DNA of 64,000 nucleotides from contig NZ_CP129019.1 in NCBI RefSeq assembly GCF_020524355.2, positions 2,852,001-2,916,000 of the forward strand, in the 5' to 3' direction. This stretch comes from Mesobacillus subterraneus (GTDB lineage: Bacteria > Bacillota > Bacilli > Bacillales > Cytobacillaceae). This document shows positions 25,307 through 34,450 of the stretch, piece after piece; within the stretch, counting starts at the first letter, position 1, and each line of letters starts with the position of its first letter. The notes below the pieces were generated by a model. It was given only the letters and a program-made list of their open reading frames with translations, ran no database searches and was not told the origin of the DNA. Made by a program: the position numbers and the translations under genes.

Positions 25307-25708
25307 ATGGTTGAGAATAAGACCTTACCATTCGAAGCCATTGGCGAAGGGACACTTCACCGCCTGGTCGAGGTTTTTTACCACCGCGTTGGAATGCATC
25401 CTGATCTTGCTCCTATATTCCCGGATGATTTAACTGAAACTGCCAGAAAACAAAAGCAGTTTTTAACTCAATATTTAGGAGGGCTACCCCTATATACCGA
25501 TGAACATGGCTATCCAATGCTTCGTGCAAGACATCTGCCGTTCGAAATCACGCCGACCAGGGCGACAGCATGGCTCGCCTGTATGGTTGAATCCATGGAT
25601 GAAGTTGGGCTTAAAGGACCTGTAAGGGAAGATTTTTATGCAAGACTATACCTGACCGCCCAGCATATGATCAATACACCAGATGGCGAAACTGGTGATA
25701 ACACATGA
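25307..25708 (+). CDS. yjbI: Truncated (group II) haemoglobin YjbI
   Basis: A 133-residue 2-on-2 globin of the HbO type. [22 protein letters not shown] and [19 protein letters not shown] are visible, with the proximal His in ARHLPFEI and a TrHb2-type WLACM segment. Binds O2 through haem. In Bacillaceae it is encoded just upstream of spxH and may protect that protein or its partners from oxidation (proposed, not proved here). ATG 25307 has AAAGGAG 8 bases upstream. The stop overlaps the spxH start (ATGA), so translation is coupled. Confidence 0.93.
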   Translation: MVENKTLPFEAIGEGTLHRLVEVFYHRVGMHPDLAPIFPDDLTETARKQKQFLTQYLGGLPLYTDEHGYPMLRARHLPFEITPTRATAWLACMVESMDEVGLKGPVREDFYARLYLTAQHMINTPDGETGDNT

Positions 25709-26586
25709 AACTGAGTCGGGAAAACCTTTTGAGCTATGACCCATCAGAGTTTTGCCATAGCTTGGATAAAAAGCCTATCGAAATTTATATGTTTGTCGAC
25801 CCGCTCTGTCCGGAGTGCTGGGCACTTGAGCCAATCATCAAAAAGCTCCAGATTGAATACGGCAAGTATTTTTCCATACGCCATGTATTAAGCGGCAAAC
25901 TTGCCACACTTAACATGGGCAGGAAAAAACGTTACGAAACAATTGCGGAGCTCTGGGAAAAAACAGCAAGCAGAACAGGCATGTCTTGTGACGGATCGCT
26001 TTGGTTTGAAAATCCGGTGTCCTCCCCGTATTTAGCATCGATCGCCATAAAATCAGCCGAGCTTCAGGGGAGAAAGAAAGGCATCAGGTTCCTGCGCAAG
26101 CTTCAGGAAGTACTATTTCTTGAAAAACAGAATGTCTCGAACTTCGAGGTGCTAAAAAATTGTGCGCGAAGTGTCGGTTTAGACGTAGAGGAATTCGTAA
26201 CCGATATTCATTCTGAAACAGCAGCAAAAGCATTTCAGTGCGATTTAAAAATAACGAATGAAATGGATGTCCAGGAAATCCCGACTTTCGTATTTTTTAA
26301 CGCAAATGTTGAAGAAGAAGGCATTAAGATTACCGGTCTTTACCCATATGAGGTATACGTGCAGATTCTTGAAGAAATGCTTCAGGAAAAGCCAGATGCG
26401 GCCAATCCGCCGATCCTCGAACAATTCCTGAACCAATACAAAATGGTCGCCTCCAAGGAGGTAGCAGTTGTCTATGACATGACTGTTCAACAGGCAGAGA
26501 AGGAACTAAAGAAGTTAATGTTAAAACAAAAAGTTGAACAAATCCCTGCTAAATATGGAGTGTTCTGGCGTTATCTTGAAGGATGA
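25705..26586 (+). CDS. spxH: Spx adaptor SpxH (YjbH)
   Basis: A 293-residue DsbA/thioredoxin-fold protein. The N-terminal CxxC is in [14 protein letters not shown] (about residues 35-38), and the cis-Pro region appears as [10 protein letters not shown]. SpxH delivers Spx to ClpXP for degradation; stress inactivates it and Spx accumulates. Spx itself is encoded at 34055 and the other adaptor MecA at 32895, so the full Spx control set is in this window. It is co-transcribed with yjbI and closed by a compact terminator. Confidence 0.93.
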   Translation: MKLSRENLLSYDPSEFCHSLDKKPIEIYMFVDPLCPECWALEPIIKKLQIEYGKYFSIRHVLSGKLATLNMGRKKRYETIAELWEKTASRTGMSCDGSLWFENPVSSPYLASIAIKSAELQGRKKGIRFLRKLQEVLFLEKQNVSNFEVLKNCARSVGLDVEEFVTDIHSETAAKAFQCDLKITNEMDVQEIPTFVFFNANVEEEGIKITGLYPYEVYVQILEEMLQEKPDAANPPILEQFLNQYKMVASKEVAVVYDMTVQQAEKELKKLMLKQKVEQIPAKYGVFWRYLEG

Positions 26587-26610
26587 CCGTGCATATGCAC
26601 GGTCATTTTA
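26582..26610 (+). terminator. Terminator after spxH
   Basis: GACCGTGCATATGCACGGTC is a perfect palindrome followed by ATTTTAATTT, starting at the spxH stop. Confidence 0.8.
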
Positions 26611-26693
26611 ATTTCGGTCGGTTTCATATTTCTCCCTCTCCTCCAGAACGACACCAAAAAATGTTGTGAAGACTGACCCCATAAAAATGCGGT

Positions 26694-26813
26694 TGGTCGA
26701 ATTAATTGGAAAAGTGGTCGAAATAACCAAGAACTCGCCAATATATTCCGAGATGTGGTCGAAAAAATCAAAAACCCCACAATATATTCCGAGGTGTGGT
26801 TGAAATATTAACC
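26694..26813. repeat. Short tandem array with 41-bp period (array C)
   Basis: TGGTCGAAA recurs at 26715, 26756 and (as TGGTTGAAA) 26797; CAATATATTCCGAG ends the two full units. A partial unit precedes them at 26694. The period differs from the 52-bp arrays. No coding frame is supported. Confidence 0.8.
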
Positions 26814-26852
26814 TCCCACTGCTGCCTCTATTGTTTTCAGCTAATAATACAC

Positions 26853-26893
26853 AGAAAAAGGCCTTGCAGCTCTCCAACTGCAAGGCCTTTTTG
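26853..26893. terminator. Orphan strong terminator
   Basis: AAAAGGCCTTGCAG and CTGCAAGGCCTTTTT form a strong hairpin with T-runs on both sides. spxH already has its own terminator 250 bases upstream and the next gene is in the plus direction, so no annotated gene ends here. Confidence 0.75.
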
Positions 26894-27109
26894 CTATTTT
26901 ATACGAACAAAGGGGATGGGAGAAATTTTTCACGGTCAAACAAAGGGGTAAATGTTTGCTTGTGATCAACTTCACGCCATAAATATACCATACCATTGCA
27001 TCTTCTCACAATAACCTTGTGTGTTATTTCACAATATTGTCAAATCCCATTCATGAATGCCTGGACGGAAGCATATATATGAATTAAAAAGCTATCCGGA
27101 GTGATTCAA

Positions 27110-27283
27110 TTGGATAAAATAGGTCTTTTCCTTATGGCTCTATTTCTAGTTTCTTCATTTATCATTCACATTCTAGGATTAATGCATCTCTTACCTTTGT
27201 ATCTCACTTCTCCTATCCTCTTTTTCGCTTTGTTTATTTTACTGATATATTTAAATAACCGAAAAAAGTTCAAAGGTTTTTGA
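27110..27283 (+). CDS. Small two-helix membrane protein (57 residues)
   Basis: A 57-residue protein with two hydrophobic segments (GLFLMALFLVSSFIIHILGL and PLYLTSPILFFALFILLIYL) and a basic tail (NNRKKFKGF). GGAG lies 8 bases before TTG 27110, a better start than GTG 27101, which overlaps the ribosome site. It has its own terminator. The family is not recognised. It lies convergent with pepF and may be a Bacillaceae-specific small membrane protein. Confidence 0.6.
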   Translation: MDKIGLFLMALFLVSSFIIHILGLMHLLPLYLTSPILFFALFILLIYLNNRKKFKGF

Positions 27284-27292
27284 TTTTTCCCT

Positions 27293-27328
27293 AAAAAACC
27301 GGCCGCATACTCTGCGGCCGGTTTCGTT
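27293..27328 (+). terminator. Terminator after the 27110 gene
   Basis: AAACCGGCCGCA and TGCGGCCGGTTT pair around a 5-base loop; very GC-rich stem. Confidence 0.82.
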
Positions 27329-27406
27329 TATTGTATCAGGAAACATACATTTACTTCTAAATTTATTTAGCTCAAGCCACTAGCCTCTCGAGAAGCCTTT
27401 TAACAA

Positions 27407-29227
27407 TTATGAAAGCAACGCTTCCATTTCGTTCAGCTTTTCTTCAAAAACTTTCAATGCATCTTCGATTGGTTTAGAACTTGTCATATCGACGCCTGCT
27501 TTTTTCAGTACTTCAATTGGATAATCGGAGCTGCCAGATTTCAAGAAATCAATATAGCGTTCAACTGCTGGCTGCCCTTCTTCAAGAATTTGTTTGCTCA
27601 ACGCTGTTGCTGCACTGAAACCAGTTGCATACTGGTAGACATAATAATTGTAGTAGAAATGCGGAATCCTTGACCATTCAAGCCCGATCTCTTCATCGAT
27701 AATGATGTCCTCTTCACCGAAATACTTTTTGTTGAGCTCGTAGTAATCCTTTGTCAATGAATCAGCTGTTAACGCCTCGTTATTCTGTGCCTTCTTGTGA
27801 ATCATATGTTCAAATTCAGCGAACATAGTCTGTCTGAATACTGTTCCCCTGAAGCCTTCGAGGTAATGATTCAGAAGATACAGACGCTTCTGCTCATCAT
27901 TAATTGTTTTTAGCATATAGTCATTCAGCAATGCCTCATTGCAAGTAGAAGCTACTTCAGCAACAAAAATAGAGTAATTGCCATAAGGATATGGCTGAGT
28001 CTTCCTCGTGTAGTAACTATGCACAGAATGGCCGAACTCGTGAGCCAGCGTAAACAGATTATTAACATTGTCCTGCCAGTTCATCAGGATATATGGATTT
28101 GTGCCGTATGCCCCTGAAGAATAAGCTCCGCTGCGTTTTCCTTTATTCTCATAAACGTCCACCCAGCGATTTTCGAATCCCTCTTTTAGGATATTGTTAT
28201 ATTCATCCCCAAGTGGCTCTAAACCTTTTAGGACATATTCCTTTGCTTCCTCATATGGAATCTCCATTTTCACATCCTTAACAAGAGGTGTGTAAAGGTC
28301 ATACATATGAAGCTTTTCAAGGCCTAATACTTTTCTGCGAAGCTTTACATATTTGTGCAACAGGTGCAAATTATCATTCACCGTATTCACAAGGTTTTCG
28401 TAAACACTCTCAGGGATATTGTTGGCTGAAAGTGCGGCATGCCTGGCAGATTCATATTTACGAATTCTTGCATTAAAGTTATCCTTTTTGACATTCCCAC
28501 TCAATGTGCTGGAAAAAGTATTTTTAAAGCTGCCATAAGTTTTGTACACAGCTTTGAAAGCATCTTCTCGAACCCTGCGGTCCTCACTTTCAAGGAAACG
28601 GATATAGCGGCCATGCGTGATTTCCACTTCTTCTCCGTTTTCGTCCTTGATTGAAGGGAATTCCAAATCAGCATTGTTGAGCATTCCGAATGTATTCGAA
28701 GGTGAGCTCATCACCTCTGAAGCTTGAGCAAGGAGAGCTTCCTCTTCAGCGGATAGCACATGCGGACGCTGAAGATTGATTTCCTCCAATGCTGCATGCT
28801 CATAAAGCTTTAACTCTTCTTTTTCATTCAAGAATCCCTTGATTTTATCTTCATCAACAGCCAGGATTTCCGGCACGATGAAGGCAAGTGCGCTTGCAGC
28901 CTGAGAATACAAATTCTTGATGCGGTCATCAAGCCCCTGATAGAAGGAATTTGTTGTGTCCTGATCATAGCGCATGTGCGCGTATGTATATAGTCTGCCT
29001 AGACGCTCAAGCAATTTATCCTGCAGCTGGAGAGCATTATAAAGCTGTTCAGCACTTTCACCAAGCTTGCCTTGATACTCCTGAACAGAGGGAAGCAACC
29101 CTTTAACTTCATTGAATTCTTCTTCCCATTGGTTATCGACCGCAAAAATATCCTCCAGCCTCCACGTATTTTCTGTGGAAACCTCGTCCCTAGCTGGTAA
29201 TTTCTTTACTGTAGATTCGTTTGACAT
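27407..29227 (-). CDS. pepF: Oligoendopeptidase F (PepF/YjbG)
   Basis: A 606-residue M3 family metallopeptidase. The zinc motif HEFGHSVHSYY is at about residue 393, with a distal Glu in the family-typical helix (AEVASTCNEALLN). It cleaves medium-length peptides, probably including those imported by the Opp and App transporters encoded nearby. ATG 29227 has AAGGAGG 6 bases upstream; 17 extra track residues are dropped. In B. subtilis the same position holds yjbG. No signal peptide, so cytoplasmic. Confidence 0.93.
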   Translation of the reverse strand: MSNESTVKKLPARDEVSTENTWRLEDIFAVDNQWEEEFNEVKGLLPSVQEYQGKLGESAEQLYNALQLQDKLLERLGRLYTYAHMRYDQDTTNSFYQGLDDRIKNLYSQAASALAFIVPEILAVDEDKIKGFLNEKEELKLYEHAALEEINLQRPHVLSAEEEALLAQASEVMSSPSNTFGMLNNADLEFPSIKDENGEEVEITHGRYIRFLESEDRRVREDAFKAVYKTYGSFKNTFSSTLSGNVKKDNFNARIRKYESARHAALSANNIPESVYENLVNTVNDNLHLLHKYVKLRRKVLGLEKLHMYDLYTPLVKDVKMEIPYEEAKEYVLKGLEPLGDEYNNILKEGFENRWVDVYENKGKRSGAYSSGAYGTNPYILMNWQDNVNNLFTLAHEFGHSVHSYYTRKTQPYPYGNYSIFVAEVASTCNEALLNDYMLKTINDEQKRLYLLNHYLEGFRGTVFRQTMFAEFEHMIHKKAQNNEALTADSLTKDYYELNKKYFGEEDIIIDEEIGLEWSRIPHFYYNYYVYQYATGFSAATALSKQILEEGQPAVERYIDFLKSGSSDYPIEVLKKAGVDMTSSKPIEDALKVFEEKLNEMEALLS

Positions 29228-29393
29228 ATGGATCCTCCTTACAACATTTCGGAATTCGAAAAACTTTTCTAGTAACATATATTCGCTAATGGTTTCTTAT
29301 TTCCTTCTATAAAATTAAATAAGGAAAAAGTTTTTCTTTTAAAAGGTTTGCATTCTAACTACCCTATTTTACGCAGTCTTAACACATTTCATG

Positions 29394-30596
29394 TTAGTGG
29401 AATATTGATTGTATAATTTCATTTCGGTACTTGTTGAAAAAGTTGGCTTCTGAATTGATTTGTTCGTCAATTGTCCCCGGGATAATAATTTTTCGGAGTA
29501 CTCTCACTTTACCTGAATTGATTCTTTCCAAATAGGAAACCTTGGTTAAAAGAAATACATATTCAGCAAGAGCATACCAATGATCTTTTTGCCTAGCAAC
29601 AGGCAGAGTTCGAAGTTTGATTTCTTTCCTTCTCACTCGCCTATTAAAGGCATCCCTGATTTTTGCATAAAGGATGATGTCCCCCTTTTCATAATGGCGG
29701 AATACATCTATGTAAAGGAATGTCTGCCATATGAGTGAAGGCGTTTCAATATATGGGCTAGAGCGGACAGGAAGGCCGATTTCGGATGGAAGTGTAAGAA
29801 TACTAAGGTGATTGCGATAGAGTTCTTTCAGAAAAGGATTTTGCCATGCTCCGGGGGAAGTTACGTAGCGGGATTTTAGTTTTTGATTTTCAGCTAGCCA
29901 TATCTTTAATATAGGGAATGGCGTATCGATTGGGCTCAGAAGATTCTCTACCGAATACTGATGAAGTGAGTTCACTACCATATTCGTGATTGTCTTTTTG
30001 GAAGTGATCGGAATCGTTCCATTCAAATTGATGAATTGCCCTAACATCGGACAAAAAGCAGGGATATTCCAGGAGTTCCTTGTCTGCCTGATGAAGAGAT
30101 AGAGGAAGTTATTCATTGATACAATATTATGTTTCTTGCGCTTGACCAAGGTTTCAGCAGCAATCCAAATTGGAATTACACCATAATGCAAATAAGTTTC
30201 CGTCCTTTTCACAAAAATTTCTTCCGGTATAACTGAACATTGGAATTCAATTGCATATTTTTGGTTTTGCAGCTTAAAAGCAATGTCTGGTTTCTGTTTC
30301 ATTTGTTGGTCAAAATGTTCAAGTTCAGCTTGGATTCCTTGCTTTTTCAGCCAATTGAATAGCTGAAGCTTTCCGGATAGATGATATTCAGATTCACGAT
30401 CATACTCATATTGACAGCTGCCTCCAGCCAAATGAGAAAAGTGCCAAATCTTCTTGCTTCCGAGTTTCATAGCCACCTCTTCTCCACATTCAGGACAGTG
30501 GAACTTTTCCCGCGATCTTATTTCTATTAAATCACTTTTTTCCCACCTTTCACCTAGTGATAAACTTGTACCATCGCTTTTATTCGCCACTAGCAC
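29394..30596 (-). CDS. coiA: Competence protein CoiA
   Basis: A 400-residue protein. The N-terminus holds FHCPECGEEVAMKLGSKKIW followed by HFSHL (a Cys2-His cluster), then a nuclease-like core with PDIAFKLQNQKYAIEFQCS, the PD-(D/E)xK-type pattern of CoiA. CoiA promotes recombination during transformation. The true start is GTG 30596 with AAAGGAGG 10 bases upstream; the longer frame to 30794 is only translation of the dispersed element R5 and is rejected. It matches YjbF of B. subtilis by synteny. A similar N-terminal cluster occurs in YjcD in this window. Confidence 0.9.
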   Translation of the reverse strand: MLVANKSDGTSLSLGERWEKSDLIEIRSREKFHCPECGEEVAMKLGSKKIWHFSHLAGGSCQYEYDRESEYHLSGKLQLFNWLKKQGIQAELEHFDQQMKQKPDIAFKLQNQKYAIEFQCSVIPEEIFVKRTETYLHYGVIPIWIAAETLVKRKKHNIVSMNNFLYLFIRQTRNSWNIPAFCPMLGQFINLNGTIPITSKKTITNMVVNSLHQYSVENLLSPIDTPFPILKIWLAENQKLKSRYVTSPGAWQNPFLKELYRNHLSILTLPSEIGLPVRSSPYIETPSLIWQTFLYIDVFRHYEKGDIILYAKIRDAFNRRVRRKEIKLRTLPVARQKDHWYALAEYVFLLTKVSYLERINSGKVRVLRKIIIPGTIDEQINSEANFFNKYRNEIIQSIFH

Positions 30597-30685
30597 ATTC
30601 GATGCGCCTCCTTTCATTAAGAACAATTCGAGTCCGTAGCGATAATCCCTTTTTAATTTATAAAGGTTTATAAAGTGTTCACAAA

Positions 30686-30962
30686 TTAAGAAAAGCGCAA
30701 GCGCCTTGGTTAGCCCCGACAAGCGCTGGAGGGCTGACCGGTGAAGTCGTTCTTTGACTTCATTGGCAGGACCGAAACTGAAAGGTATAGCCACTTCCCA
30801 GAAACGCAGAAACTGGAGACTCCGACAAAGAAGCGCTTTTTGCTTCTGCCGGCGGAGTTGAAATTTTCGGAGTTTCTAGGAGGCGACACTAGACTAGCGT
30901 CTCGATGAGTTAGGATCCGTAGCTAGACAAGCGACTCGAGGGGCTAGGCGCTGGAGCTGGAC
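30686..30962 (+). repeat. Dispersed hairpin element with a nested hairpin insert (R5)
   Basis: Left and right ends match the element, but about 150 bp is inserted after GGACCGAA. The insert has its own fold: outer arms AGAAACT/AGTTTCT, inner ACTCCG/CGGAGT and a central AGAAGC-GCTTTTT-GCTTCT. The right half then repeats CTAGACTAGCGTCTCGA and CTAGACAAGCGACTCGAG. Confidence 0.85.
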
Positions 30963-30999
30963 ATTTCTCGAAGTGAAAGTTATACTTTCTTATCTCTAA

Positions 31000-31029
31000 A
31001 AAAAAATAACCCGGATCTGCATCCGGGCG
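31000..31029 (-). terminator. Terminator after cls
   Basis: CCCGGAT and ATCCGGG pair around CTGC, with an A-run on the plus strand (T-run in the transcript). Confidence 0.85.
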
Positions 31030-31030
31030 T

Positions 31031-32542
31031 CTAAAGCATAGGCGATAACAATCTCGACGTGGATTCGAGAAGTCTGTAGCCTATGTGGCGTTTATTGAAA
31101 TCATCCATGACTATTTCGGTTGAGTCGAGTACATCGTTCTCATATTCTTTAACAAGTTTCGCCGTGCTGCTGGTTTTGTACAGGAAGGCGTTGACTTCGA
31201 AATTTAAGTGAAAGCTTCTCATATCCATATTGGATGTACCGATGGAAGCAAGCTCACCATCAACGATGACAATTTTGCTGTGCATGAAACCTTTTTCGTA
31301 TTCATAAATCTTCGCACCCGCTTCGAGCAGTTCAGGAAAATACGATCTCGAAGCAAAGAACACGATTCTTTTATCTGGCTGCTTTGGCACAAGGAGCCTG
31401 ACATCCAGGCCACTTAGTGCCGCAACTTTAATTGCGCTGAAAATGTCTTCATCAGGGATGAAGTATGGTGATGCAATCCATACTGATTTATCAGCTGAAG
31501 AGATCATTGAAAAAAAGATATTTTTGATGACACTCCATTCATTGTCAGGTCCGCCGGCAATCATTTGGACCCCTCCATGAGTGTTAGCCTGCAAGGTTGG
31601 GGAGAGATAATCCGAAGTCAAAAAACTTTTATTCGTCATATAATACCAATCTTGCAGGAAAATCAGCTGCAGGCTGCGGACTGCTTCCCCTTTTGCCATG
31701 AGATGAGTGTCTCGCCAAAAACCGAAGCCCTTGTCTCTCCCAAGATACTCATCACCGATATTCAGACCACCGACAAATCCAACGGTTCCATCAATAACAA
31801 TGATTTTCCTATGATTTCTGAAATTAAACTTACTGTTCAAGAACGGCAGTCGTACAGGACCAAATTCAACTACTTCTACCCCTGCTTCACTCAAGTCAGA
31901 AATATATTTTTTCGATAGCTTCCAGGAACCAACTGAATCAAATAGGAACCTAACCTTCACGCCTTTTCTTGCTTTGCTGATTAAAACTTCTTTAATATCT
32001 TCACCAATTTTATCGTGCCTGACAATGTAATATTCCATATGAATATGGTGGGTAGCTTTTTTTAGTTCTTCAAGTATATTGCTAAATGTTTCATCCCCAT
32101 TTGTCAGCACCTTGGTGGAAGTAGCAAAAGAGATAGGGCTGTTCCCCAGCTTCTGGGCAAGGGTAAACAGGCGGCGGTGGTCCTCTTCCATGTCAAGCAT
32201 TCTTGCCTTGTTGACCCTTTCTGAATCTCCTTCGATTTTTGAAAAAGCTTTTTTATCGAGGAAGTACTTGCGCCTGAACATCTTTTCCTTCCGTTTATTC
32301 CTGCCGAATAATAGATAAAAAATAAAACCGACAACCGGGAAGCCGCCAAGCACGACAATCCATGTCAATGTCTGGGCTGGATGCCGATTCTCAAGGAATA
32401 TCACAAAGCTGATAAAGATGACTGTAAGTGACATAAATATACTGATATACCCAAGATAGACTGCATCAAGTTTTTCATAAAACAAATAATAAATGCCGGC
32501 TAGTATGAATAAGAAAGTTAAGACGCGCACTGTGTTTTTCAT
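31031..32542 (-). CDS. cls: Cardiolipin synthase
   Basis: A 503-residue phospholipase-D superfamily enzyme. Two N-terminal membrane segments (about residues 6-60) precede two HKD motifs, NHRKIIVIDG (about 230) and MHSKIVIVDG (about 410), each followed by GGxNIGDE- or GTSNMDMR-type residues. It joins two phosphatidylglycerol molecules to cardiolipin and glycerol at the membrane. ATG 32542 is chosen because AGGTGG ends 5 bases before it; the GTG at 32551 overlaps the site. It lies between coiA and mecA, flanked by dispersed elements on both sides. Confidence 0.93.
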   Translation of the reverse strand: MKNTVRVLTFLFILAGIYYLFYEKLDAVYLGYISIFMSLTVIFISFVIFLENRHPAQTLTWIVVLGGFPVVGFIFYLLFGRNKRKEKMFRRKYFLDKKAFSKIEGDSERVNKARMLDMEEDHRRLFTLAQKLGNSPISFATSTKVLTNGDETFSNILEELKKATHHIHMEYYIVRHDKIGEDIKEVLISKARKGVKVRFLFDSVGSWKLSKKYISDLSEAGVEVVEFGPVRLPFLNSKFNFRNHRKIIVIDGTVGFVGGLNIGDEYLGRDKGFGFWRDTHLMAKGEAVRSLQLIFLQDWYYMTNKSFLTSDYLSPTLQANTHGGVQMIAGGPDNEWSVIKNIFFSMISSADKSVWIASPYFIPDEDIFSAIKVAALSGLDVRLLVPKQPDKRIVFFASRSYFPELLEAGAKIYEYEKGFMHSKIVIVDGELASIGTSNMDMRSFHLNFEVNAFLYKTSSTAKLVKEYENDVLDSTEIVMDDFNKRHIGYRLLESTSRLLSPML

Positions 32543-32649
32543 TAATTCCACCTGTTTTCTCTCTCTGGATTATTCCTTCAATCAGAATTAGGAACTTTAG
32601 ATATATATACGTTTCAAATAAGTGAAGAGATTCATACAAATTATATCAA

Positions 32650-32697
32650 AAAAAAGCGCAAGAGACTCGTTCTGCACCGACAAGCGATGAGGCGGGA
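32650..32697 (+). repeat. Dispersed hairpin element, left-end fragment (R6a)
   Basis: AAAAAAGCGCAAGAGACTCG, then CACCGACAAGCGATGAGG: a degraded left end ending after the first hairpin, directly abutting the full copy R6b. Confidence 0.65.
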
Positions 32698-32821
32698 TTA
32701 AGAAAAGCGCAAGCGCCTTGGTCAGCCCCGACAAGCGCTGGAGGGTCTGCCAGTGAAGTCGTTCTTTGACTTCATTGGCAGGACCGAAGCGACTCGAGGG
32801 GCTAGGCGCTGGAGCTGGACA
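32698..32821 (+). repeat. Dispersed hairpin element, best full copy (R6b)
   Basis: The most regular copy. The central stem CTGCCAGTGAAGTC pairs with GACTTCATTGGCAG around GTTCTTT (14 bp with one G-T). The left hairpin and right terminus are intact. The flank past the right end (AATCTAAGT, then ATTTTATAC) is shared with R7, so the unit may extend about 30 bp further. Confidence 0.9.
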
Positions 32822-32859
32822 CTAATCTAAGTGCAAAAATTTTATACGCTTATTCAGTA

Positions 32860-32888
32860 AAAAAACCGATTTCATCACTGAAATCGGC
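32860..32888 (-). terminator. Terminator after mecA
   Basis: CCGATTTC and GAAATCGG pair around ATCACT, with a T-run in the minus direction. Confidence 0.85.
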
Positions 32889-32894
32889 CTTCCA

Positions 32895-33566
32895 TCATGT
32901 AAAATGCTTTCTAATGACACTAAACACATCATCATCGATAATCTTATTACCATATTCATCGAGACGGTGAATTGTAACTGACGACTCCTGCCCATACTCA
33001 AGCAGAACGCTTAATATATTATCAATTTCCTCTTCATCCTCGAAATCATGTTCAGGAAATTCAATATATAAATAATACTTGTCATCATAGCTGTAAAAGC
33101 TTGTTTTGACTTTGTCTATACCTGACCGTTTTGAAAGTGAAATAACATCTTCGAAATCCTTGAAGTATAGCAGGAATTCTAAATCATCCTCAAAGGCAGG
33201 ATCAGCATCATCAATCCCCTTTGGATTGAATTGATGGTCAAGCAGCTCTTCGATTCGTTCATCGACTGGCAGATCCTTGAGCTTATCATTTGGTAGCGGC
33301 AATTCAAACTTAGGACCATCCTTCGATAGCTGTGCCTTTGTTACCAAAACCTCCAGACCTTTTTCAAGCGCCTGAACCTGAATCCATAAAGGACCTTCAA
33401 CAGCAAACTCTTCCTCAGCATGCACCTCATCCATCATTTCCCAGAAAAGTTCTTCACTGCGATCACGGTTATACCAGATTTCTTCCCGGTCAAACCCGCG
33501 CTCTTCTATGTCCATATATGAAATATAGAACTTAACCGTATTCTCATTAATACGCTCGATTTCCAT
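32895..33566 (-). CDS. mecA: Adaptor protein MecA
   Basis: A 223-residue adaptor. The N-terminus MEIERINENTVKFYISYMD is the MecA substrate-binding domain; an acidic linker follows, and the C-terminal domain (FYSYDDKYYLYIEF) binds ClpC. MecA targets ComK, ComS and others to ClpCP and so holds back competence. ATG 33566 follows GGGAG; the 17 upstream track residues are dropped. It is monocistronic and lies close to spx, as in B. subtilis. Confidence 0.95.
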   Translation of the reverse strand: MEIERINENTVKFYISYMDIEERGFDREEIWYNRDRSEELFWEMMDEVHAEEEFAVEGPLWIQVQALEKGLEVLVTKAQLSKDGPKFELPLPNDKLKDLPVDERIEELLDHQFNPKGIDDADPAFEDDLEFLLYFKDFEDVISLSKRSGIDKVKTSFYSYDDKYYLYIEFPEHDFEDEEEIDNILSVLLEYGQESSVTIHRLDEYGNKIIDDDVFSVIRKHFT

Positions 33567-34015
33567 TCGCTTTCTCTCCCTTCCAGGCAAAGATTTGAAG
33601 GGACTAAATACCCCCAAAAAAGCAGTTGGTCTTTATTATTTACCCTTAATAAATAAGCCTAAATCACCTTGATTTACATAGGGGCTGTGTAATAAGAAAT
33701 AAAGGTTCTTGTACTTTTTATTTTATGTTATATTAAGCCATTTTGGAAACAAAATATACACCCATTTTTTTTAAAGGGTTAATTTATGATTTTGTCTGGA
33801 TCCACTGACTATTGATTAGGCTTGGGCATAGGCACGAATAAGCTGCCTTATCTCAGGGTTTTCTCCCTTCACCTGCCATCAGTCAAGTGACCGAAAAGTT
33901 ATTGGTTTTTTATCATACATAAATTTTAAAGTATTCTTCATATTTTAGCAGAAATACACTTATATTACAATTTGTCTGCATGCCTAGAGGCCTTTCCGAT
34001 GTGCTCTTTCATAGA
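33567..34015. other. Gene-free stretch between spx and mecA
   Basis: No confident gene. Most of it is AT-rich. About 33815-33890 is compositionally different and includes CAGGGTTTTCTCCCT, a small hairpin, and a minus-strand 18-codon open stretch (33826-33882) reading (V)KGENPEIRQLIRAYAQA with no clear ribosome site. It could be a gene remnant, a peptide gene or a structured leader. The mecA promoter should lie near 33600-33700. Confidence 0.4.
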
Positions 34016-34018
34016 AAA

Positions 34019-34046
34019 TAAAAAGCCCCCAAAAGGGAGCGAAGAT
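34019..34046 (-). terminator. Terminator after spx
   Basis: GCTCCC and GGGGGC pair around TTTT in the minus direction, followed by TTTTTATTTT. Confidence 0.8.
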
Positions 34047-34054
34047 TTGTTCTA

Positions 34055-34450
34055 TTAATTGACTAAACGCTGAGCTTCGCGCAACTGGAAAGTACGCACT
34101 TTGCGCGGCAGGAATCGTCTGATTTCGTCTTCATTATATCCAACCTGAAGGCGCTTTTCATCAATGATGATTGGGCGGCGCAGCAAGCCAGGATTTTCTT
34201 TGATAACTTCGAACAGTTCTTGTAAAGGCATGGATTCCAAATTCACATCAAGCTTTTGGAAAGTCTTCGAGCGGGTAGAGATAATCTCATCCGTTCCATC
34301 TTCAGTCATTCGAAGTATTTCCTTTATTTCATCAATAGATAATGGCTCTGAGAATATGTTTCTTTCAGTATATGGAATCTCATGTTCTTCAAGCCATGAC
34401 TTTGCCTTTCTGCAAGAGGTACAACTTGGTGAAGTGTATAAAGTGACCAT
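34055..34450 (-). CDS. spx: Transcriptional regulator Spx
   Basis: A 131-residue ArsC-like protein with the redox switch CTSC (about residues 10-13, [13 protein letters not shown]) and the RNA polymerase alpha-CTD contact region including [21 protein letters not shown]. When oxidised it binds alpha-CTD and redirects transcription to thiol-stress genes. Its level is set by SpxH-ClpXP, encoded at 25705. ATG 34450 is used. The 430 bases upstream are AT-rich, which fits the several promoters known for B. subtilis spx, though I cannot assign them. Confidence 0.96.
   Translation of the reverse strand: MVTLYTSPSCTSCRKAKSWLEEHEIPYTERNIFSEPLSIDEIKEILRMTEDGTDEIISTRSKTFQKLDVNLESMPLQELFEVIKENPGLLRRPIIIDEKRLQVGYNEDEIRRFLPRKVRTFQLREAQRLVN

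Noticed and set aside
26608..26883. 91-residue minus-strand ORF after spxH
   Set aside because: It runs through the 41-bp repeats and the orphan terminator; no ribosome site or family pattern.
30597..30794. N-terminal extension of CoiA
   Set aside because: It translates the dispersed element R5; a GTG with AAAGGAGG at 30596 is the better start.
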